Assembly: GCA_937991965.1 (NCBI GenBank)
Contig: CALKLP010000040.1
Coordinates: 1 to 60,527, forward strand
Reading direction: 5' to 3'
DNA length: 60,527 bases
From: an uncultured Verrucomicrobiales bacterium
GTDB taxonomy: Bacteria; Verrucomicrobiota; Verrucomicrobiia; Verrucomicrobiales; Akkermansiaceae
The notes under the pieces were generated by a model that did not search any database, was not told where the DNA came from, and saw only the letters and a program-made list of their open reading frames with translations. Shown here piece after piece: positions 54,501 to 60,527 of this stretch (within the stretch, counting starts at the first letter, position 1; each line of letters begins with the position of its first letter). A program made the position numbers and the translations under genes.

Positions 54501-54925
54501 GAGAATAGGGAGTAGTTAAACAGTTTACTGCGCATAGATGATACATCTTCGCGGGGAGGTCAATCTATAAAACCTACTGCGTTTTTCAGCTAGCTTGTGT
54601 CGTATTATCAGTGTTTCAGTTCTTCCGCTGATTGCGTTTAGAATGGTTCAACCTAAAACTCGTAGTTAAAGTGAAGCCACGGAGGCGCGAAGGACACAGA
54701 GGGTATATTTTTCAAATTTTTGAGTTATCAAAATGTACCAATGAAATTGTTTCTGCACAAGGTCCTATGCCCTATCTAATCTCCTAGAAGAGCCTTTTCT
54801 GTTAGAAGGTGATGCAGAAAATAAATTTGATGAGGCTTGATCCTTTAGCTCTCTGTGACCTCCGCGCCTCAGTGGCAAACCCAATTGCAGATTTAAGATA
54901 ATAGTAGCGTGTAATATCCTCCGAC
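54501..54925. other. 425-bp non-coding stretch upstream of miaB
   Basis: The longest gene-free interval of the window. I find no open frame with coding character. It holds the miaB 5' region (54501-54600), a 201-bp inverted-repeat element (54676-54876) and about 50 bp before the end of the SUMF1-domain gene. Confidence 0.85.
54676..54876. repeat. Imperfect inverted-repeat element (MITE/REP-like)
   Basis: The 28-nt arm at 54676-54703 begins GCCACGGAGGCGCGAAGG; the reverse complement of 54849-54876 begins GCCACTGAGGCGCGGAGG. They match at all but about five of 28 positions. Inside, ATGAAATTGTTTCTGCA (about 54739) and the reverse complement of the TGCAGAAAATAAATTTGAT region also pair, so the 201 bp could fold as a long interrupted hairpin. 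The arm resembles CCACGGAGGC-type repeats common in intergenic DNA of some bacteria (recollection). No target-site duplication is evident, and there is no open frame inside. Confidence 0.7.
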
Positions 54926-55813
54926 TTATTGGTTTGCGATAATCACACGGAAGCCAATGTTGTTGCCGCGTTGGGTAGGATCGTAGCTGTAGCGGTAGGC
55001 GTTGCGGCAGCTGGTGGCGCGACGGTTCCAGGCTCCACCACGGGTGTTGCGGGAGTCACCGGTAGTCATTTCAGCAGGGTCTGCCCCTCCAAGAATTGTT
55101 TCTGTATACCAGTCTAAGCACCATTCATATAAGTTGCCATTCATGTCGTAGACTCCCCACGCGTTTGGGGCGTAGGACTTCGCGGGCGTTGTTGCTTTGA
55201 TGTAGTTTCCTTTTACTTCCGTGCCATATGGGATAGTTGCTAGGAAGTTTCCTTCCTTGTCAGTGAACATATCACCGGTAGTGAAAATGTTGCTCGTCCC
55301 TGCACGGGCGGCGTATTCCCATTGTGCTTCAGTGGGGAGGGTAACGATGGAGTTTTCCCCGAGTTCTCCGCTCTCTTGTAACATCTTAGTGAGTTTAGCG
55401 CAGAATTCGATCGCATCCTCATAACTGACAAAGCACATAGGCTGTTCTGGCCCGGTCGCGGATGGCTCTTTCCTGAGTTTGGCACCTCTGCCGAGAGGGT
55501 CTTTTTTAGACTCAATCAATTCTGCGATCGTAGTCCCCATGACGTGCTTCCAGTGCCCCTGGGTAACTTCGGTAACGCACATTAAGAATGGTTTTGTCAG
55601 AGTGACTTCGGCTTGGTTTTCATCTGAGCCGCGTCCAGTCTCTGATTCAGGGCTGCCCATTGTGAACTTTCCAGCCGGAATGTAGGAGAATGTGAAATGC
55701 TCCGTTGAAGAGGTGGCACCAGCCTCTTGTGCCGAGGATAAGAATGAAGTCAGAGCAGGGACTTCTGCGAAAAGAACGGTGATGGAGAGCGCGAATGTAA
55801 GAAGGGTTTTCAT
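54926..55813 (-). CDS. Exported SUMF1/formylglycine-generating-enzyme-like protein
   Basis: A 295-residue protein with a signal peptide (about 1-17). The FGE-sulfatase domain follows: FSYIPAGKFTMGSPESETGR, VTLTKPFLMCVTEVTQGHWK, PMCFVSYEDAIEFCAKLTKM, LPTEAQWEYAARAGT, WGVYDMNGNLYEWCLDWY, NTRGGAWNRRATSCRNAYR and GNNIGFRVI. In true FGE two Cys bind copper (G-G-S-x-x-C-H-x-S-x-C). Here the first position is Arg and only the second Cys (TSCRN) remains, so formylglycine formation is unlikely. No sulfatase gene is nearby. Last gene of the minus-strand redox cluster; a hairpin sits in the gap before it. Confidence 0.88.
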   Translation of the reverse strand: MKTLLTFALSITVLFAEVPALTSFLSSAQEAGATSSTEHFTFSYIPAGKFTMGSPESETGRGSDENQAEVTLTKPFLMCVTEVTQGHWKHVMGTTIAELIESKKDPLGRGAKLRKEPSATGPEQPMCFVSYEDAIEFCAKLTKMLQESGELGENSIVTLPTEAQWEYAARAGTSNIFTTGDMFTDKEGNFLATIPYGTEVKGNYIKATTPAKSYAPNAWGVYDMNGNLYEWCLDWYTETILGGADPAEMTTGDSRNTRGGAWNRRATSCRNAYRYSYDPTQRGNNIGFRVIIANQ

Positions 55814-55843
55814 GGTGGTGAGGTTGAGCTGAGTTTTTTAGGA

Positions 55844-55881
55844 AGGGCTTAGCACTTAAGAAAACTTGCGTGCCAAGCCCT
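55844..55881 (-). other. Strong hairpin between globin and SUMF1-domain genes
   Basis: AGGGCTTAGCAC (55844-55855) and GTGCCAAGCCCT (55870-55881) form a 12-bp stem; on the minus strand the single irregular position is a G-U wobble. Loop 14 nt. It is 36 bp after the globin stop and 30 bp before the next ATG. No U-run follows, so it may be a terminator of weak type, an mRNA end stabiliser or a processing site. Confidence 0.5.
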
Positions 55882-55917
55882 GAATATGTTGTTGTGAGTA
55901 GGTGAGATAACCTGACG

Positions 55918-56400
55918 TTATGCCTTGCCTTGCGCTTCGATCATCACGTTAGCAAGGGTGGTGTAGGTGATGGTCCACGCTTCTTCAGTTTCGGAAGTGA
56001 AATCATCTCCGAGGCCTTTACCGAGAGTCCAGAGCAGTGCTTCTCCTACATAGTCGTAGTGTTTCGCTTCTACTCCGTATCCGTTGTGGCGTTCGCCAAG
56101 CTTTTGAACAGCAGGGACGAGTTCACCGAGGGTATCAAGTCCTTTTACCGCAACTGTAATCATTTGCATCAGTTTCTTCCCTTGCTCTTTCATATCACTG
56201 TCTTTGAAGAGAGGCTTAACTTCTGGCGCAATCTCGAAGAGACGACCGTAGAAGAGTTCTGCTGCGGTTTCCGCAATCGGGATACACTTCTCCCAGCTTC
56301 CCTGGACGAGTTCTTTTTGTTTCAGTGTGAGTGGTCCCTCAGCTTCTGGTTCTGGGGCTGGCGTTTCTTTCTTTCCGAATAGTTTATCTAGGAATGACAT
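55918..56400 (-). CDS. Single-domain globin (Vgb-like)
   Basis: A 160-residue haemoglobin. After a Pro/Glu-rich N-terminal segment (KKETPAPEPEAEG) the globin fold starts at about 22. AELFYGRLFEIAPEVKPLFK aligns with Vitreoscilla globin around the B-helix (Tyr at the B10 position of FYGRLF), and LGERHNGYGVEAKHYDYVGE carries the proximal His (near 105) followed by the second conserved His-Tyr. It binds O2 or NO; no flavoreductase domain is attached, so it needs a separate reductase, possibly the flavoprotein at the head of this gene cluster. 41 bp after the small cytochrome c gene. Confidence 0.9.
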   Translation of the reverse strand: MSFLDKLFGKKETPAPEPEAEGPLTLKQKELVQGSWEKCIPIAETAAELFYGRLFEIAPEVKPLFKDSDMKEQGKKLMQMITVAVKGLDTLGELVPAVQKLGERHNGYGVEAKHYDYVGEALLWTLGKGLGDDFTSETEEAWTITYTTLANVMIEAQGKA

Positions 56401-56441
56401 AGTATTATTTGGTTTGGTGTTTTTGTGTTAGGTGAGAGTTG

Positions 56442-56849
56442 TTAGTGCTTAGGAGTTGCGATCATGAATTTGACAGCGGCCGCCATTTGCTCGTCGGTGA
56501 GGTAGGGGGAACCTCCACGGGCAGGCATTTCACCTTCTTCGCCGATGAAGCCTTCAATCGACTTTTTAATCATCGTTTCAGGGGATTGCTTTAGGCGCTC
56601 TTCCCAGTCCATGATTTTTCCGAGTCGGGGGGATTGCTCCTCGCCATGGTTATGACAGAGTGCGCATTCTGCGACATAAACCTCCTTACCCATGATTAGC
56701 TCAGCTGTTGTTGGCTCCCAGTCTGAGGGTTCCTTGTGTTCTTTTTTAACTTCAACAGGGGCTTTCTTTTTCTCGCAGGAGAGAAAGGTTGCGGCTGTAA
56801 AAATCATGGCTACTACGATTAAGTATGAGGGGCTTCCGAATTTTTTCAT
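56442..56849 (-). CDS. Small monohaem cytochrome c lipoprotein
   Basis: A 135-residue exported protein: signal with lipobox FTAATFLSC (Cys near 25), a charged linker, then a class I cytochrome c domain of about 85 residues. The haem site is CALCH in YVAECALCHNHGEEQSP (near 58-68), and the distal Met ligand is likely in GEEGEMPARGGSPYL. YLTDEQMAAAVKFMI is the usual C-terminal helix. It resembles c5-type electron carriers. A terminator separates it from the upstream haem protein gene. Confidence 0.9.
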   Translation of the reverse strand: MKKFGSPSYLIVVAMIFTAATFLSCEKKKAPVEVKKEHKEPSDWEPTTAELIMGKEVYVAECALCHNHGEEQSPRLGKIMDWEERLKQSPETMIKKSIEGFIGEEGEMPARGGSPYLTDEQMAAAVKFMIATPKH

Positions 56850-56874
56850 GATGTTAGTATGTTGGTTTGGTGGA

Positions 56875-56910
56875 AAATGGAAAAGGCGGGGAGAGGAATA
56901 TCTCCCCGTC
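56875..56910 (-). terminator. Intrinsic terminator after the Tll0287-like gene
   Basis: GGCGGGGAGA (56885-56894) pairs with TCTCCCCGTC (56901-56910), a 10-bp GC-rich stem with one wobble and a 6-nt loop. On the minus strand it is followed by TTTTCCATTTT. It lies 17 bp beyond the stop at 56927 and about 25 nt before the ATG of the cytochrome gene. Confidence 0.8.
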
Positions 56911-56926
56911 TTGTTAGATAAAGCGA

Positions 56927-57550
56927 TTAAGCCTTAGGAATACGAATCACGATACCACCCATGACATCACCCTTTTTGAATTCAGGATATTCATCTTTAC
57001 GGTTTTCGTGGTCGTTATGGCAGGTCCAGCATGCAGGTGCAGACGCGGTGTCAGGATAGACTCCAACGAAGTACTTTTGACCGTTGATCTCTTCTTCTCC
57101 AGTCCACTTCTTACCATAGGTATCGAGACCTTTGGTGGAAACTGCTTCGAGTCCTTCCATTACAGCAGGAGTTCTCTTTTTAGCATTTTCCATGTTGAGT
57201 GGCCAGAGAGACTGGAGGGAGTAGGTGAAGCCAAATGGCTTGTCCATTCCGTCAACTGTCTCTGCACCTTCACGGAACATTTGAGCAGGGAGGAGAAGAG
57301 CTTTCTCTTCCTTCCAATCTTCGTGGGCTTTGATGACCTTTTCTTCTTTTGCAAGACGAGTTACGATCTTACTGGCATACACTTTACGGTCGGCAAAGAG
57401 GACAGTATAAAGCGCTTCTGAGACTTGCTCTGCGGTGAAATCGCCACCTGCAGAAGCAGAAGCGTCTTCACCACATGAACTAAGACTAAGCGCAGCAGCT
57501 CCTCCGAAGAGGGCAACTAATGCACTGAGGGTGTATTTTTTTAGTTTCAT
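56927..57550 (-). CDS. Tll0287-like (DUF3365) monohaem c-type lipoprotein
   Basis: A 207-residue lipoprotein with signal and lipobox LSLSSC (Cys near 26). The domain matches DUF3365/Tll0287-like: SLQSLWPLNMENAKKRTPAV, GQKYFVGVYPDTASAPACWT and the haem-binding CWTCHNDH near 172, ending KGDVMGGIVIRIP. The family has a PAS-like fold with one haem c, and is found as free proteins or as sensor domains of redox or light-stress kinases. Here it is stand-alone, so redox sensing or electron shuttling are both possible. It sits between two cytochrome genes, 129 bp after the multihaem gene. Confidence 0.87.
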   Translation of the reverse strand: MKLKKYTLSALVALFGGAAALSLSSCGEDASASAGGDFTAEQVSEALYTVLFADRKVYASKIVTRLAKEEKVIKAHEDWKEEKALLLPAQMFREGAETVDGMDKPFGFTYSLQSLWPLNMENAKKRTPAVMEGLEAVSTKGLDTYGKKWTGEEEINGQKYFVGVYPDTASAPACWTCHNDHENRKDEYPEFKKGDVMGGIVIRIPKA

Positions 57551-57679
57551 AGTTTGGATTATGTGTTTTTATTGCCGACCTTGGAGGTCGACGTTTTTGT
57601 TTGTTTTGTGTTAGGCTACGAATGATCAACTTGCGTCGATTCTCCGCTTTTTCTTCTCCCCCTTGCGGAGGATGGGAAA

Positions 57680-59155
57680 TTATTTTTCGTTCTTTTCGTT
57701 CTTTTCGCTTTCTTCGTATTGGATGTATTCTTTCGGTTCTTCGTCGGACTTGATACTATCGAGAAATTCTTTCATTTTGATGGTGGCTTCATCTCCTTTT
57801 TCGATCGCGAGGTTCGCAGACCAGAGCACTCCCGGATGCCTCTTCTCAGGTTCCTTAGAGAAGTTACCTAAGATTACAGATTCATCTGCTAAGGCACTCA
57901 TGGCGAACTCCGCTCCGTGACATTGAAGACACGTATCTTTTAGCATTTTGTCGTTAGGAGTTAGGTTCGCGTTTTGGTTATGATTCACGACCAATTGCCC
58001 CTCTCTATCAACCGTTGGCATGTGACAGGTGGCACAACTTACGCCGCTGCCTGTAGGAGATTTGTGTACGACTTCGCTTTTCCAAGTTTTGAAGTGCTTC
58101 GATTTCTCGTAGTTCTGGGTGTGCTCATCGCTATGGCACTGGATACATGCTTGGTAGGAAGCGAATTCACGGTCGTAGTTGTGGTCGCTATGGCATGAAC
58201 TACAGCTAAGCGCACTGTGAGCGGCATCGACATGCATCGGGATTCTTGCGAATTCTGGAGTCATCGCGGAAAGCCCTTCTTTGAGACGCATTCCGTGTTT
58301 TCCTTTATAGAAGTCATTGGTTTCGGTGTCATGGCACTTCGCGCAGGTTTTTTCGGTCGGGAACTCAATCCAGGCCTCTCCCGGAGCATTGGTACTGTCT
58401 TCGTGGCAATCCATGCAGTTGATTCCCGCGCGGGCATGTGCAGAGGCATCCCATTCGTCGATGTGCTCTTGGTTCGTCATTTTGTCTGCTGGGGCATCGG
58501 CCTGCGAGGCGGTGAGAGGATCACGTTCTCTAAATCCGTTTTCGATCATGCGGGCCAGGAGGTCTCCGGTTTCACGCACTTGGACCTCCTTATGATCAGG
58601 TTTGCCGTATTGCTTACGGAGGAAGGCGGGGGAAAGCGCGACATTGTCATGGTAATTATGACATCCAGCCGTGTCACAGGTGTTGAAGCCTAGATTCTGG
58701 TGGGATTCTAAGTTGTCGAGGGTGACTTGGTGACAGTGTGCGCAGTTATCTTTTGGAATCGTAACGCCCATTTCCTCGGTGATTTTGAGGTTATGCTCCT
58801 TGTGGCATTCGACACAGTTTAGGGCATTGATGTGTTGAGTGAAAACGGCGTTCTCCGGGTTCTTGAATTTTCGCACCGGGTGTGAGTCACTGAAGGCCTC
58901 GAGGTCATCTCCGTGGCATTTGATGCAGGCCGAGTTTGGGACTCCCGAGGAGGTGAATACATTCTCTTTTTCTTCATCGGTATGACAAGCAGTGCACTGT
59001 TGTTCAATCTGGTGGTGCCCATTGGTCGTTGCACCAGGCAGGATGATGGATTTATCTTCGCCTGAGAAAAAGATATAGCCTAGACGTCCTCCTAGAGCTC
59101 CAGCGACGATTAACCAGAGCAGTAAGCTTTTGTGTTTTTTAAGGAAGGCTAACAT
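57680..59155 (-). CDS. Membrane-anchored multihaem cytochrome c, about 11 haems
   Basis: A 491-residue protein with an N-terminal membrane anchor (about 9-26, SLLLWLIVAGALGGRLGYIF) and then haem sites along its length: CTACH, CIKCH, CVECH, CAHCH, the longer CDTAGCH (CX4CH), CMDCH, CAKCH, CSSCH, CIQCH, CATCH and CLQCH. That is ten CxxCH plus one CX4CH, with many extra His as distal ligands. It matches no well-known octahaem or decahaem enzyme by layout; NrfA's CxxCK is missing. The tail is acidic and Lys/Glu-rich (EESEKNEKNEK). It is 6 bp from the flavoprotein-cytochrome b gene, so the two almost certainly work together. Confidence 0.9.
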   Translation of the reverse strand: MLAFLKKHKSLLLWLIVAGALGGRLGYIFFSGEDKSIILPGATTNGHHQIEQQCTACHTDEEKENVFTSSGVPNSACIKCHGDDLEAFSDSHPVRKFKNPENAVFTQHINALNCVECHKEHNLKITEEMGVTIPKDNCAHCHQVTLDNLESHQNLGFNTCDTAGCHNYHDNVALSPAFLRKQYGKPDHKEVQVRETGDLLARMIENGFRERDPLTASQADAPADKMTNQEHIDEWDASAHARAGINCMDCHEDSTNAPGEAWIEFPTEKTCAKCHDTETNDFYKGKHGMRLKEGLSAMTPEFARIPMHVDAAHSALSCSSCHSDHNYDREFASYQACIQCHSDEHTQNYEKSKHFKTWKSEVVHKSPTGSGVSCATCHMPTVDREGQLVVNHNQNANLTPNDKMLKDTCLQCHGAEFAMSALADESVILGNFSKEPEKRHPGVLWSANLAIEKGDEATIKMKEFLDSIKSDEEPKEYIQYEESEKNEKNEK

Positions 59156-59161
59156 GAGAAA

Positions 59162-60527
59162 TTAATAGAGATAGACGGATGCGATGTGGAAGGCCAAGAG
59201 GACGGGGAGTGGCCAGAATAAGATAATGTGGAGATACACAAGGGCAGGGCGGAAGCGGCGCGCTTTCAGCGCCAGTTCAGAAGTTCCTGAGGACTCAAGC
59301 GCGGAGAAGATGCCAGCTACTCCTCCGAGAATGTTGATGAGAACAAAGCAGAGCATGAGCCAGTAGTTTAGGTTCTCCCCAAAGTGGAATCCGGTATGGA
59401 AGAAGAGAGCAACGAGTGAAACGATCCCGAAAGCGGAATGAAAAACGCGCCATTTATTAAAGTGCCCGAAGCGGAACCAGCGGAAGCGCTTGCGCAGAGA
59501 GATGAGCATCCCAAGAAGGAAGATCCCCATGAGAATATACCCCGTGATTTGCTTGGTGACGTTGCTTCTCCAGAGTTTATCGACCTTGTAATACCATGAT
59601 TGCACTGAGTCTGCGATAGGTGCTGGCGGAGCGATTAAGATTGCAAGCACGGCAACGATAGCGATTACAGAACAGATAAGGAGGCGCTTGACAGCGACTG
59701 GTTTAGGAGCGGCAGAAGGGGGTTTATTGCAAAGTTCTTCGAGTAGTGGGCGGCAGGAACCACATACTTCAGAGCAACTGGTTTGTGCAGCGATTTTATC
59801 CGGGTCTTGTCCACAGGTCTTGAAACATGCGATGATCTCCCCCTTCGAGATTCCCATGCAGTTACAGATGATGCGGTTATCTGGCCATTGCTGAACAGAA
59901 GTCTCCCCACCTCCTGCACTTAAAATACCCTCCTTTATAAAATGATCACGTTCTTTTTGGGTGAGGAGAGCCTTATCCTTAAAGAGTTCCTGAATGCGCG
60001 CAGACTCTTCCCATTCTCCGATTCCCAATGCACCGCGGATTTCGCCTTTCGGAGTGATTGTAAGTGCGCGATAAGTGTCATCCTGTTGGAACTCAAGCAT
60101 AGTTCCTGGTTCCAGTGCATCACCAATGGTGGTGACGTCAACACCCACCATTTTAAGCTTCGTGGACATGTCCGGCTTAGGCAAGGGCTTTAGTTTTTCT
60201 CCCGCTAGTCGAGCGGCCAGGTGGTCTGCCATCGCATATCCCGGTGCAGCGAGGCCAAAGATTTGACCCTCCAGGAGAGCGCATTCGCCAACCGCAAAGA
60301 CATTTTCGACTTCCGTCTCCATGTGGTTATTGACAATAATTCCGCCTCGTACCCCGCATGGGACTCCGGCCTCTTCGGCAATTTCCGTATTAGGGCGAAT
60401 ACCTGCCGCAACAATGACGAGGTCCGTCTCTAAGTCGCGCCCATCGCTAAAGCTTACATGAAGGCGGTCATTCTGTTCTGTAATAGCTTTTGTATTTGCT
60501 TTCAGGAGAACTTCGATTCCAGCTTCT
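59162..60527 (-). CDS. NirB-like flavoprotein fused to BFD [2Fe-2S] and cytochrome b-like membrane domains (partial, 5' end beyond window)
   Basis: The frame stays open to the right edge, giving at least 454 residues; the Met at 60322 is internal. Order of domains: FAD/NAD-dependent oxidoreductase C-terminal half (LVIVAAGIRPNTEIAEEAGV and VFAVGECALLEGQIFGLAAP, as in NirB/rubredoxin reductases), a small C-terminal domain, then a BFD-like [2Fe-2S] domain (IICNCMGISKGEI ... SEVCGSCRPLLEEL: CxC and CxxC). Five transmembrane helices follow with His residues placed for haem b (WRVFHSAFG, FFHTGFHFG, VYLHIILFW, LLAFHIASVY). No sirohaem domain. It would pass electrons from NAD(P)H through FAD and Fe-S to membrane haems, and on to the multihaem cytochrome encoded 6 bp downstream. 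Confidence 0.88.
   Translation of the reverse strand, partial: EAGIEVLLKANTKAITEQNDRLHVSFSDGRDLETDLVIVAAGIRPNTEIAEEAGVPCGVRGGIIVNNHMETEVENVFAVGECALLEGQIFGLAAPGYAMADHLAARLAGEKLKPLPKPDMSTKLKMVGVDVTTIGDALEPGTMLEFQQDDTYRALTITPKGEIRGALGIGEWEESARIQELFKDKALLTQKERDHFIKEGILSAGGGETSVQQWPDNRIICNCMGISKGEIIACFKTCGQDPDKIAAQTSCSEVCGSCRPLLEELCNKPPSAAPKPVAVKRLLICSVIAIVAVLAILIAPPAPIADSVQSWYYKVDKLWRSNVTKQITGYILMGIFLLGMLISLRKRFRWFRFGHFNKWRVFHSAFGIVSLVALFFHTGFHFGENLNYWLMLCFVLINILGGVAGIFSALESSGTSELALKARRFRPALVYLHIILFWPLPVLLAFHIASVYLY

Noticed and set aside
57576-57590. CGACCT-TGG-AGGTCG hairpin between the multihaem and Tll0287-like genes as a terminator
   Set aside because: On the coding (minus) strand it is followed by an A-rich stretch, not U; the T-run is on the other strand where no gene ends.
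57641-57671. CTCCGC/GCGGAG pair just after the multihaem cytochrome stop
   Set aside because: Six-bp stem with a 17-nt loop and no U-run; too weak to call.
60322-60322. ATG at 60322 as the true start of the NirB-like gene
   Set aside because: The same frame continues upstream to the window edge and encodes conserved flavoprotein sequence (AAGIRPNTEIAEEAG), so this Met is internal.

Overview
The window is about 60.5 kb of compact bacterial chromosome from a Gram-negative (LPS-making) heterotroph. An lpxC-fabZ gene fusion, signal-peptide and lipoprotein genes, a GH29 fucosidase, near-absent Shine-Dalgarno sequences and the mix of short conserved hypotheticals together suggest a Verrucomicrobiota relative. 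That placement is inference; no rRNA gene is present. I see no prophage, insertion sequence, CRISPR array or integron. I count 52 protein genes (one cut by the right edge) and one tRNA (Gly-TCC).

Layout. 0-9 kb: HAD phosphatase, membrane-anchored OmpA-like coiled-coil protein, ilvE, sppA, a nucleotide-sugar pyrophosphorylase, purU, an AT-rich orphan (DUF6678-like), and a pcp/leuB pair. 8.7-15 kb: a lipoprotein peptidase of the M15 type followed tightly by an AddB/AddA-type nuclease-helicase pair. 15-18.5 kb: acs, ndk and a conserved protein often labelled 3-methyladenine glycosylase. 18.6-23.5 kb (minus strand): a polysaccharide export module made of a secreted unknown, an outer-membrane beta-barrel, a BY-kinase/Wzz protein and a short OPX protein, with no glycosyltransferases. 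23.6-31.7 kb: Nif3-like protein, lpxC-fabZ, tRNA-Gly, a sugar-kinase-like protein, an Lrp regulator/aminotransferase pair, and a two-protease-domain HtrA-like protein whose second domain has lost its catalytic triad. 31.7-37.7 kb: an RND efflux operon (outer-membrane factor, adaptor, pump) ending in a small membrane protein. 37.8-45.7 kb: small helical protein, GT-C-like membrane protein, xseB-dxs, rhomboid protease, secG with a long helical tail, lspA, purC. 45.9-54.5 kb: fucosidase, rarA, 3D-domain lipoprotein, RlmI-like methyltransferase, DUF4139 protein, LolD-type ATPase, miaB. 54.5-60.5 kb: a 200-bp inverted-repeat element, then a minus-strand redox cluster (SUMF1-domain protein, globin, small cytochrome c, Tll0287-like haem protein, an approximately eleven-haem cytochrome, and a NirB-like flavoprotein fused to a BFD [2Fe-2S] domain and a cytochrome b-like membrane domain).

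Most worth attention: (1) the redox cluster, which looks like a complete NAD(P)H-to-multihaem electron route built on an unusual fusion protein; (2) strong intrinsic terminators placed within a few bases of the next same-strand start codon (wzc-like gene, rhomboid), in a window where starts almost never carry a Shine-Dalgarno sequence; (3) the HtrA-like protein with a PDZ domain apparently inserted inside a dead second protease fold; (4) a three-unit 7-bp repeat at the end of the RND pump gene, where loss of one unit would fuse it in frame to the next gene.
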